A stretch of DNA of 31,068 nt, from NCBI GenBank assembly GCA_934569425.1, contig CAKTKM010000003.1, forward strand, positions 1-31,068. The letters are read 5' to 3'. The notes beneath the pieces are model-generated. The model was not told where the DNA came from. It saw only the letters and a list, made by a program, of their open reading frames with translations, and searched no databases. Position 1 is the first letter of the stretch; every line of letters begins with the position of its first letter. This stretch comes from an uncultured Oscillospiraceae bacterium. GTDB taxonomy: Bacteria > Bacillota > Clostridia > Oscillospirales > Oscillospiraceae. This document shows positions 22,836-30,500 of this stretch, piece after piece. A program made the position numbers and the translations under genes.

Positions 22836-23774
22836 TCAGTTCTCCCGTACCTGAGGCATCTTCACGGCGGCGATGATGTCCTTCGTAACATCCGCAGCGC
22901 TCAGACGGTGGAGCCGTGCCTTGGCGCTGAGCACCAGCCGGTGACAGCACACATCGTCAAACACCGCCGCCACATCCTCCGGGATCACATAGTCCCGTCC
23001 CCGGACAAAAGCGCAGGACTTGGCCATGCGGCACAGTGCCAGCGCGCCGCGGGGGCTGACGCCCAATTCGATAAGCTCATTTTCACGGGTGGCCGTCACC
23101 AGATCCACCACATAGGCATAGACCTGATCGGCAATATGTACCTGCCGGGCAGACTCCATCAGCGCCAGCAGCTGTTCCCGGCTCACCGCCGCCGTCAGCT
23201 TATCCAGCGGATTTTCATGGTGCCGCTCCTTCAGAATGTCGATCTGACTCTTGGCGTCCGGATACCCCATGGAGGTGCGGATCAGGAAGCGATCCAGCTG
23301 GGCGGCGGGCAAAAGCTGCGTACCGGCGGAACCCACGGGATTCTGCGTTGCCAGCACCACAAAAGGCTCCGGAAGGGGATAGGTATGGCCGTCCACGGTG
23401 ACGTGATACTCCTCCATCGCCTCCAGCAGCGCCGACTGGGTCTTGCTGGAGGTACGGTTGATCTCGTCCGCCAGCAGCAGATTGGTCATCACCGCGCCGG
23501 GCTTATAGTCAAAATTCCCGGTGTCCCGGTTATAGACGGAAAACCCCAGAATATCCGAGGGCATGGTATCAGAAGTAAACTGCACCCGTCGGGTATCCAG
23601 CCCCAGCGTCCGGGCAAAGCTGACCGCCAGCGTGGTCTTGCCCACACCGGGTACATCCTCCAGCAGCACATGGCCGCTGGAGAGAATGGCCATCAGCACC
23701 TTTTCCACCACCGCTTCCTTACCGGCGATGACGCTGTTGATGGACTTCAAAATGGACGTTGTGATCTCATTCAT
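22836..23774 (-). CDS. MoxR-family AAA+ ATPase
   Basis: A 312-residue cytoplasmic ATPase. Walker A is LLEDVPGVGKTTLAVSFA (lysine near residue 47), Walker B is LLLADEINR (about 97-105), followed by the MoxR-typical SSKTQSALLEAMEE, VLATQNPVGSAGT and the arginine-bearing LDRFLIRTSMGYP. The C-terminal lid has GVSPRGALALCRMAKSCAF. MoxR proteins act as chaperone-like ATPases for the metal or cofactor loading, or the assembly, of partner proteins. The start is ATG 23774, overlapping the TGA of the alpha/alpha-barrel gene. Its position suggests it helps mature the surface complex, but this is inference. Confidence 0.93.
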   Translation of the reverse strand: MNEITTSILKSINSVIAGKEAVVEKVLMAILSSGHVLLEDVPGVGKTTLAVSFARTLGLDTRRVQFTSDTMPSDILGFSVYNRDTGNFDYKPGAVMTNLLLADEINRTSSKTQSALLEAMEEYHVTVDGHTYPLPEPFVVLATQNPVGSAGTQLLPAAQLDRFLIRTSMGYPDAKSQIDILKERHHENPLDKLTAAVSREQLLALMESARQVHIADQVYAYVVDLVTATRENELIELGVSPRGALALCRMAKSCAFVRGRDYVIPEDVAAVFDDVCCHRLVLSAKARLHRLSAADVTKDIIAAVKMPQVREN

Positions 23775-24949
23775 GCTTTTTTCTCTCTTTTCTTTTTCAG
23801 TACCACTACTGCCACCACCGCCGCCGCGGCAATGACGGCCAAAACAACCGGCAGGACAGGGAAGGACGTGCCGCATTTCGCAGGGGTCTCCGCCGGGGCA
23901 GCATCTCCCGCGCCGTTCAGCTGAACGGGATGAGCGAAGCGCAGGTCAAAAAACCGGCCCTCGCCCTGCTGCAGCAGATGCAGCGCCATCAACGCCTGCA
24001 TAGCCTGCTCACCGGCCATGGCATCGGCCTGTCCGCCCCGCTGGTGGGCAACGCCGCCGTCCGCCGTGCAGAAGGACAGCAGCGCCGTCACCGCATTGCC
24101 CTCCGCCTTCTGGAAGCGCTCGTCCGATTCGGGGTCGATCCCCAGCTCGCACAGCGCCAGGATCACCTGTGCGCAGCTTTCGCTGTTCTGTGCGCCCCAG
24201 CTCTCAAATCCCCCGTCGGGAGACTGCGCCTCCGACAGGGCGTTCAGCGCTCCGTCAATGACATCCGGTATCTCCTCCTGATAAGGTGCCAGCGCCTGTA
24301 AGGCCATAGCGGTAATATCCACATCCATGCTGCCGCCGCCCAGGGAAAACCCACCGTCGGACAGCTGCTCTGCAGTGATGGCGCCGATCATATCCTGACG
24401 GCTGTACCGGGCGCCGGCGGGGATCTCCGCCCCAACCGCGTCTACCGTCAGCAGGGCAAAGATCCAGCCATTCAGCCCCTGTGCGCCCAGCCCGGACTCT
24501 CCCTGCCAGTTGTAGGTGCCGTCGGCGATCAGGTCGATGGGCGTACCGTCCGGCTTGGTGCCGAACGCGGCGGGATGACCGTTCAGGGCCGCCACTGTCA
24601 GGGCGATCCGGTGATATTCCGTGGCCTTCGCGGTGTGAAGACCGCCCTCCACCTGATATTTCCGCTCCACATAGTCCTGCAGGCGGCTCAGATACCCGGC
24701 GTAGTCGTCGGCGATCCCGGCGCGAGCCATGGCAAGCGCCGTCCAGTCAGACACGGAGCTGCCCGCCGGAAGCTTCTCCTCCGTCAGCAGCGGCGCGCCC
24801 TCGTCAATTCCCATCTGGTTCTTTTCCGCCGCGGCAATGGACGCCGCTATGGCGCTGTAGGCAAGGGTCTCCCCAAACGCGGCAACGCTCAGCGTCAGCG
24901 CCAGCAGCAGCGCGGCGGCCAGCGCCGCAAGCTTACGCAGTTTCTTCAT
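23771..24949 (-). CDS. alpha/alpha-barrel secreted protein resembling intrinsic factor/transcobalamin alpha domain, membrane anchored
   Basis: A 392-residue protein with a signal peptide (1-26). An all-helical repeat region follows (about 50-350) in which each unit holds a prenyltransferase/squalene-cyclase-type turn: QLSDGGFSLGGGSMDVDITA, AQSPDGGFESWGAQNSESCA and FCTADGGVAHQRGG. It ends in a transmembrane segment and KKKREKKA (about 365-392). The same alpha6/alpha6 barrel forms the large domain of eukaryotic cobalamin-binding proteins; the fold is also used by terpene cyclases and complement-like proteins. The start is ATG 24949, preceded by GGAGAGGAG. The end of the DUF4430 gene overlaps this start by 17 nt, so the alpha-like and beta-like halves are translated together. 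The barrel call is good; B12 binding is inferred. Confidence 0.82.
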   Translation of the reverse strand: MKKLRKLAALAAALLLALTLSVAAFGETLAYSAIAASIAAAEKNQMGIDEGAPLLTEEKLPAGSSVSDWTALAMARAGIADDYAGYLSRLQDYVERKYQVEGGLHTAKATEYHRIALTVAALNGHPAAFGTKPDGTPIDLIADGTYNWQGESGLGAQGLNGWIFALLTVDAVGAEIPAGARYSRQDMIGAITAEQLSDGGFSLGGGSMDVDITAMALQALAPYQEEIPDVIDGALNALSEAQSPDGGFESWGAQNSESCAQVILALCELGIDPESDERFQKAEGNAVTALLSFCTADGGVAHQRGGQADAMAGEQAMQALMALHLLQQGEGRFFDLRFAHPVQLNGAGDAAPAETPAKCGTSFPVLPVVLAVIAAAAVVAVVVLKKKREKKA

Positions 24950-26846
24950 TCTGTGTCTCCTCTCCACCGGGCTCCGGCTCCGGATCAGGGGTGGGGCCGG
25001 GTGTAGGCTCAGGATCCGGTTCAGGCTCCGGGTCGGGTTCCGGCTTGGCGTTGGGATCCGCCTGCCCGCAGCCTGTGCAGACGCCGTTTTCATAGTGGTG
25101 ACCGGCGGCAGGGATCGTCTCGGTATGTGTTTCTCCGCAGATGGAACAGGTATAGGTTCGCTGACCGTCCTCCGTGCAGGTGGCCGGGACGGTCGCCGTC
25201 TCCGTCTCCTGATGGGTATGGTCGGGATCCACCTCTCCGCAGACCGTACACTTGCCGTCACTGTAGCTGTGGCGGGGAATATAGCTGCCGTCGATCCACG
25301 TACCGCAATAGCTGGGCAGATTTCCGTAGCCTCTGCCTGCGCCGCTGTCGCCAATATCCTTTCCCCGCGCCAGCGTAAAGCGCAGGGTCAGCGTATCGCC
25401 GTCACTGAGGAAGTATTCCGACATGCCGCGTCCCGGATAGACGCCGTTGACCGCATACATCCAGCCGGAGCCTGCCGTATAGTCAAATTCTCCCACGCTG
25501 TTATAGCGCACCTGCCGCTTCGGCGGCGTGACCGACAGGCCGTCCTTTTCCAACAGCTTTTTCAGCTCCGCCGGGATCTCGGCAGATTCAAAGTACATAT
25601 CGCGGCTGATGCGGCTGAGATAAAAGCCGTTGTCCAGCGTACCGCTGAAGGACACGTTGTAGCCCAGATTCTCCAGAACCTCCTTTATGGCATAGGAGGC
25701 GGGAACATCCTGAAAAATATCGCAGGTCACCGGTGCCTCGATAATCCCCAGTCCCAGCACCGACAGATCCAGCCGGATCGTAGCGGTTCCGATCTTTTCT
25801 CCCTTATCGGTGGTCTGATAGTCGATTATATAGGACTTAAAGGCGGAATTTCCCTTGTCGTCCCACGCCTGAATGGTCACAGTATGACGGGTACTGCTGC
25901 CGATACTGCCGGCCTCCAGAAACAGGTTGTACTCCAATCCGCCGGTGCCGGAGCCGGTGCTGTATTTCACCTCTTTGCCGTCCAGCTTTACCGTGATATT
26001 GTTCTGATGGATCGGATTGTTTTCGCCATCCGTTGCCCAGACGGTAAATGTCAGATTGCGGTTGGTCATTTCAATGACATCACCGCTGAGATTGGTCCGG
26101 ATGGTGGGCGGGTTCTCGCCCTTTTCCGGATCCTCCTCATCCGCCACAGCGGGACGGTAGTTGATGACGTAGGTCACCTCGCCGATGATCTCCGTACCCC
26201 TTTTCAGCAGGAGCGTGATCTCGTTGCGGCCAACGGCCAGCTTTGTGGTATAGTTGTCGCCGGACGCCGTGATCTGCCGCCCCTTTGTCCCGCTGTTTTT
26301 GATCTTTACCCGCAGGTAGGTGTCGTCGCTCCCGTTCAGCACGGAGGCGGTAAAGGCAAACAGGCCGTTTTTCAGTTCGTTCTCTGAGACAGTACGATTG
26401 CGCAGATCCGTGGCGATCGTCGGTTCGGCCGGATCCTCCTCTTTTTCCTCGTCCTTTTGCTCTTCGTCCTCGTTGGTCTCTTCCTCTTCACCCGTGTCTC
26501 CGTCCGCCGGATCCTCCGTGTTTTCCTCCGGCGGCTCCTGCTGCTCCGGCTCCACGCTTTCCTGCTGCTCCGGCGGAGTCTCCTCCGGCGGTTGAAGCTC
26601 CTCCCGCTGCGCCTGTCCCTCGCCGTTGTCTCCTCCGCCGGCGCCGGTCTCCTCTGTCTGCGTGTCATATCGCAGGCCGATCTGATCAATATTCAATCCG
26701 GGATAGGTTTTCTTCTCCGGCGCCTCCGGCTGTTTTCTGGGAACGCGCAGCGCCGTCAGAGCGCTCAGCACCAGCGTCAGTGCCAACAGCAGGCATACTC
26801 CGCCGGCGATCAGCGATTTTTTATCGGTATGTATCCACTGTTTCAT
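24933..26846 (-). CDS. membrane-anchored DUF4430 protein with acidic stalk and CxxC repeats
   Basis: A 637-residue protein. An N-terminal signal anchor (about 10-32) is followed by an acidic Glu/Pro/Gln-rich stalk (about 60-150), two Ig-like beta modules (about 150-370) and one DUF4430 domain (about 375-510) with SGWMYAVNGVYPGRGMSEYF and LSDGDTLTLRFTLA. Next are three CxxCG units (CTVCGE, CSICGE, CTGCGQ, about 530-592) in the pattern often linked with I-P-A-x-G-H-x-Y and likely to bind a metal, then a PEPDPEP-rich tail. The start is ATG 26846, with GGAGG about 11 nt upstream; the frame above it is leader RNA. It is the first gene behind riboswitch 1. The DUF4430 fold equals the beta domain of transcobalamin, so a corrinoid role is likely but unproven. 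Confidence 0.85.
   Translation of the reverse strand: MKQWIHTDKKSLIAGGVCLLLALTLVLSALTALRVPRKQPEAPEKKTYPGLNIDQIGLRYDTQTEETGAGGGDNGEGQAQREELQPPEETPPEQQESVEPEQQEPPEENTEDPADGDTGEEEETNEDEEQKDEEKEEDPAEPTIATDLRNRTVSENELKNGLFAFTASVLNGSDDTYLRVKIKNSGTKGRQITASGDNYTTKLAVGRNEITLLLKRGTEIIGEVTYVINYRPAVADEEDPEKGENPPTIRTNLSGDVIEMTNRNLTFTVWATDGENNPIHQNNITVKLDGKEVKYSTGSGTGGLEYNLFLEAGSIGSSTRHTVTIQAWDDKGNSAFKSYIIDYQTTDKGEKIGTATIRLDLSVLGLGIIEAPVTCDIFQDVPASYAIKEVLENLGYNVSFSGTLDNGFYLSRISRDMYFESAEIPAELKKLLEKDGLSVTPPKRQVRYNSVGEFDYTAGSGWMYAVNGVYPGRGMSEYFLSDGDTLTLRFTLARGKDIGDSGAGRGYGNLPSYCGTWIDGSYIPRHSYSDGKCTVCGEVDPDHTHQETETATVPATCTEDGQRTYTCSICGETHTETIPAAGHHYENGVCTGCGQADPNAKPEPDPEPEPDPEPTPGPTPDPEPEPGGEETQNEETA
24960..25050 (-). 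repeat. Pro-Glu-Asp repeat tract at the C-terminus of the DUF4430 protein
   Basis: Short direct repeats encode PEPDPEP and PTPGPTPDPEP units. This is a low-complexity wall-spanning or linker-type tail just before the stop at 24933. Confidence 0.75.
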
Positions 26847-26885
26847 TGGTTTCCGTTTCCTCCGCCCCACGAGGGGTCTTCCATG

Positions 26886-26916
26886 AAAAAAAGCGCCGAC
26901 ATTCCCATGCCGGCGC
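26886..26916 (-). terminator. riboswitch-1 expression-platform terminator
   Basis: A 10-bp stem (26893-26902 with 26907-26916), a 4-nt loop and seven T in the minus direction (26886-26892), 40 nt ahead of the start codon at 26846. This is the classic position for a riboswitch-controlled terminator. Confidence 0.9.
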
Positions 26917-26928
26917 CTTCTACGCAAC

Positions 26929-26968
26929 AAAAAGCTGATCTCTCCGCAAAATCCGCGGAAACATCAGC
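26929..26968 (-). terminator. second, imperfect hairpin with T-run upstream of the main terminator
   Basis: GCTGAT pairs with ATCAGC (26934-26939 with 26963-26968) around an inner TTTCCGC/GCGGAGA stem, and is followed by TTTTTG in the minus direction. It could be a first terminator or an antiterminator arm of the riboswitch. Confidence 0.5.
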
Positions 26969-27023
26969 GTACTTGCCTGCTCTTCCTGCATACGGAGAGT
27001 GCGCCCGCTGCATCGACCCTAAA

Positions 27024-27245
27024 CGGTGCAATTCTCCTGACTCGCGCCACGAAGCCTTCGCTTCCCGTTGACTGTCTTACCTTCTCGCGGATCCTGTCCC
27101 GCAATGGCGGAGTTTCCTCCCAACGGCGCTCTTGCCGTTTCAGACGTCTTCTTGCGCTCACAGTGCCGGTCGCGCGGGGTTCGTCCCCGTTTCTTTTTCA
27201 CCGCCGCCTGGCCCTATCGGGGCCTTACGGCATGCGGTTACACCG
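27024..27245 (-). ncRNA. cobalamin riboswitch 1 (long form)
   Basis: A 222-nt aptamer closed by an 8-bp helix (27238-27245 with 27024-27031, one G-U). On the minus strand it shows GCATGCCG near the 5' end, GGTGAAAA, a GGGGACGAACCCC hairpin, GGCACTGTGAGCGC and the 3' B12 box GAGTCAGGAGA. These conserved blocks are in the right order and spacing for the class I cobalamin riboswitch. It lies between a consensus promoter and a terminator hairpin upstream of the DUF4430 gene, so cobalamin should switch the operon off. Confidence 0.94.
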
Positions 27246-27275
27246 GATCATCGGGTCACCTAATAATACGAGTTT

Positions 27276-27304
27276 ATTATAGAGGGCTTGACACATAAAG
27301 TCAA
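27276..27304 (-). promoter_or_regulatory. sigma-A promoter of the riboswitch-1 operon
   Basis: On the minus strand, TTGACT (27299-27304), a 17-nt spacer and TATAAT (27276-27281). The -10 is perfect and the -35 is one base off. Transcription would begin just before the riboswitch. Confidence 0.9.
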
Positions 27305-27307
27305 GCC
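27285..27307. promoter_or_regulatory. inverted repeat over the -35 region, possible operator
   Basis: GGCTTGAC (27285-27292) and GTCAAGCC (27300-27307) are perfect inverted copies separated by 7 nt. They cover the -35 hexamer and half of the spacer, so a protein bound here would block the promoter. Confidence 0.45.
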
Positions 27308-27368
27308 TTGCCCTTGCTTTTCCGTACTTCGTTACTCCCTACAATAAAATATTCCTCTTTTTCATGAT

Positions 27369-27385
27369 AATTATGCGAATTATGC
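27369..27385 (+). repeat. tandem 8-bp repeat upstream of the small-RNA promoter
   Basis: AATTATGC occurs twice, at 27369-27376 and 27378-27385, 9 bp apart. The second copy ends 2 nt before the -35 at 27388, a usual place for an activator site. Confidence 0.45.
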
Positions 27386-27387
27386 TG

Positions 27388-27416
27388 TTTACAAACGGAT
27401 AGCCCTGTGCTATACT
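27388..27416 (+). promoter_or_regulatory. strong sigma-A promoter on the plus strand
   Basis: TTTACA (27388-27393), a 17-nt spacer and TATACT (27411-27416) with an extended TGC before the -10. No coding gene follows before a terminator at 27481-27524. Confidence 0.8.
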
Positions 27417-27422
27417 TTATAC

Positions 27423-27526
27423 TGCGAGCGTGGAATGTTTACTCGTTTCACGTTTCCAGCGAACCATTTCCTCTCCCCTTTGCGATCGGGGCGTCCCTAT
27501 GCGGACGCCCCGATCGCACTTTTTCC
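27423..27526 (+). ncRNA. candidate small regulatory RNA of about 100 nt
   Basis: It is bounded by the promoter at 27388-27416 and an intrinsic terminator with a perfect 16-bp stem (27481-27496 with 27503-27518) and T5 at 27520-27524. The body before the terminator has a weak TGGAA/TTCCA helix and then an open, C-rich single strand (CATTTCCTCTCCCC) that could pair with ribosome-binding sites. Frames in it run on through the terminator and have no good ribosome site. The start of the transcript is estimated from the -10. I do not recognise it as a known RNA. Confidence 0.6.
27481..27524 (+). terminator. intrinsic terminator of the candidate small RNA
   Basis: A perfect 16-bp stem, a 6-nt loop and TTTTT on the plus side, directed away from the plus-strand promoter. 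Confidence 0.85.
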
Positions 27527-27529
27527 CAC

Positions 27530-27559
27530 AAAAAAGAGCCGCCCGTGGGCGGCTCTTTT
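27530..27559. terminator. terminator of the RND permease gene
   Basis: A 13-bp stem (27532-27544 with 27547-27559) with six T in the minus direction (27530-27535), 17 nt after the permease stop. T-rich on both flanks, so it may work in both directions. Confidence 0.88.
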
Positions 27560-27576
27560 CGCGTTCTTTTCCGTGC

Positions 27577-30500
27577 TCAGTCCTTCAGCAACTCCAGCTC
27601 TTTTTCCTCCACCTTTCGCAGCTGCTTGCGGCTGACCAGCTCATACATACAAGGTACCACAAACAGCGTCATCAGCGTGGCGTACAGCAATCCGCCGATG
27701 CACACCAGCGCGACCGGCTGGATCAGGGAGGTTCCGGCATTTTTCGCCAGCGCCGTGACGATCAGACCCAAAATGGTGGTCAGCGAGGTCATCAGGATCG
27801 GCCGCAGACGGGTCACACCGGCGTCCACAATGGCGGCGCGGCGTTCCATCCCCGCAAGACGCTGCTGATTGATATAGTCCACCAGCACGATACCGTTGTT
27901 GACGATAATCCCCACCAGCATGACAAAGCCGATCAGTGCGATCACACTCAGCTCGATGCCGGTCAGCAGCAGCGCAAGGAAGCCTCCGGTAAAGGCCAGC
28001 GGGATCGTGAACATCACGATAAACGGCTCCCGCAGCGACTGGAACTGCGCCACCATGACAAAGTACACCAGCACAATGCCCAGCAGCAGCATCAGCAGCA
28101 CCTGCCCCATGGCGTCCAGAATGGCTTCGCTTTCGCCGTTGAACTCCACGCTGGCATCGGAAGGCAGCTCCAGGCTGTTGACCGCCTTTGTCACCTGATC
28201 GGACACCAGCGTCACGTTGTAGCCCTCGTCAATGGCTGCGGTAACCGTAACGCAGCGGCGCTGCTGATCCCGCTGAATGGTGTTCAGACTGACTGTTTTT
28301 TCCACCGTAGCCACGTCCTTCAGTAGAAAGCGCCTGTCGGTGTCCGTGCTGCCGTCGGCATCGGTCAGGGCAGAGAGGGAGGAAGAGGACGAACTGCCGC
28401 CCATCGCGGCAGACATGGCGCTGTCGGGGTCGATCCTCAGATCCGGCAGGGTCTCCACGGTCAACTTGGCATCCTCGTCCTGCTGAATGATCATCTGCAC
28501 GGAACTATTATCCAGCACCATATCGGTGCCGGCGGTACTGGTGTTCAGGGCGGCTGCCACCTGCATATAGATCTGCGCCACCGTCATGCCATGCTCCATC
28601 GCCTTGGTTCGGTCAACGGTGACACGCAGCGCCTGCGCCGCGTCCTCCAAACCGTCGGACACATCCACGGTACCCTCCACCTGCTCTATGCGGCGGGCAA
28701 TGGCCTTGGCGGTGGATTGCAGGGTCTCCATATCCTCGCTGTAAACCCGCAAAGAGACGCCGTTTCCGGTCACATAGCTCATCATACCGGACATGACATT
28801 GGCCGCGGTAACGGTACACTCCATATCGGCGCACAGCGCCTCGATCTCTTTTCCTACGCTGTTTCCGGAAAAATCATCCGGCAGCGTGATGTAAACGGTC
28901 GCGTCGTTGGCACCGCCGGAGGACATGAGACTCATACCGCTGTCCCCCTGGATCATGGCACCTACGGCGTCCACCCCGTCAATGGTCATGCAGCGGCGAG
29001 CCACCTCATCCGTATAGGCCACCGCCTCCTCGCGGCTGCAGTCCTCCGGCATGGTAACGGTCACGTTGACGCTGTTCATATCCATATCCGGCATAAAGCT
29101 GAAGCCCCGCTTGACGGTGACAAGTCCGGTAATGATCAGCGCCGCCATGGCGGCGGCCAGCACCGCCGCCTTGTGATCCAGCGACCAGAGGATCGCCTTT
29201 CGGTAGGCGGGATAGATCTTATCCAGCAGCCCCCGCTTCTGCTCCAGCGGACGGTGCAGCATCCCGCTGGCCATGGCGGGTACCAGCGTCAGCGCCACCA
29301 GCAGGCTTGCCAGCAGGGAATAGGTGATCGTCAGGGCAAGATCGGTGAACAGCTGGCGGGTCAGACCCTCCACAAAGACAATGGGCGCAAATACGCAGAC
29401 GGTGGTCAGCGTGCTGGCGGCAATCGCGCCCAGCACCTGACCCGCGCCGGACACGGCGGACTGCACCACCGTGGCGCCCTTGGCGCGGAGCCGGTAAATG
29501 TTCTCAATGACCACCACGGAATTGTCCACCAGCATACCCACCGCCACCAGCAGACCGCTGAGAGAGATCATGTTGATGGTAACGCCGGTGAAGTACATCA
29601 ATACCACGGCAAAGATCACGCTGGTGGGGATCGAGATCAGGGTAATGAGTGTTGGGCGCCAATCCCGCAGGAACAGGAACAGTACCAGCACCGAGAACAG
29701 CGCACCCCACAGCAGGGAGGAGAGGATCGTCTCCACGATCAGATGGATATAGTCCCCCTGATCCATCAAGGGCTTAAAGCTGATACCGTCGTACTGTGCC
29801 GTCAGCTGCTCCAGCCGGGCGGTGATATTGTCGGACACCTCCGCTGTGGCGTAGTTGGATTGCTTGGTAAAGGATGCAATAATGCCGTTTTCCCCGTTGA
29901 GCTTGGCGTAGATCTCATCGGAGTTGTCGGTGCTGAACACGGTGGCCACGTCGCTGAGCCGGACAGGTTCCACGCCGTCAATGCCCAGATCCAGCAGCAC
30001 CATGTCCTCCAGTTCTTCTTTGGTGCGCAGCTCATTGCCTACAGATACCATGTAGCTGACGCCGTCATTGTCATTGATGTATCCGGCGGGCATGGAGAAG
30101 TCCTGTGCTGTCAGCAGCTGCTGAATGACGGAAACGGACAGTACACCGTCCATGTCCAGCTGCTCCAGCACCTGTTTGCGGCTTTCGGCCAGCTGCTTTT
30201 CGCCTTCCTCGATCTGCTGCATGGCCAGCTTCAGCTGCACGTCTCCCTCGGTCATCAGCAGCACCCCGTCCATCACCGACTCCACGCCGCTGGAGAGCTG
30301 GCTGCCCAGTCCGTCAAACCGTTTGGGGTCGTTCAGGAAATCCTCAATGTCCCCGATGGTCTTCTCCATTTCGTCCACGCCCTGCCGCAGCTGCTGCTCC
30401 AGCCGCTCCGACACCATCCCAGAAAGGGTCTGCGTGTTCTCTGTGATCCGCTGCGCCAGCGTCAGATTCTCCGCTGTCAGTGTCTCGTTTTCCGTCCGCG

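Noticed and set aside
24950..25354. N-terminal extension of the alpha/alpha-barrel gene up to 25354
   Set aside because: The extension is Arg/Pro/Ser-rich and out of frame with the real DUF4430 gene. The ATG at 24949 gives a proper signal peptide and ribosome site.
26847..26930. N-terminal extension of the DUF4430 gene to 26930
   Set aside because: It would place coding sequence inside the riboswitch terminator; ATG 26846 has the ribosome site and signal anchor.
27435..27635. Small protein encoded by the plus-strand transcript from 27435
   Set aside because: The frame runs through a perfect terminator, GTGGA is too close to the ATG to serve as a ribosome site, and the end is the complement of the RND gene.
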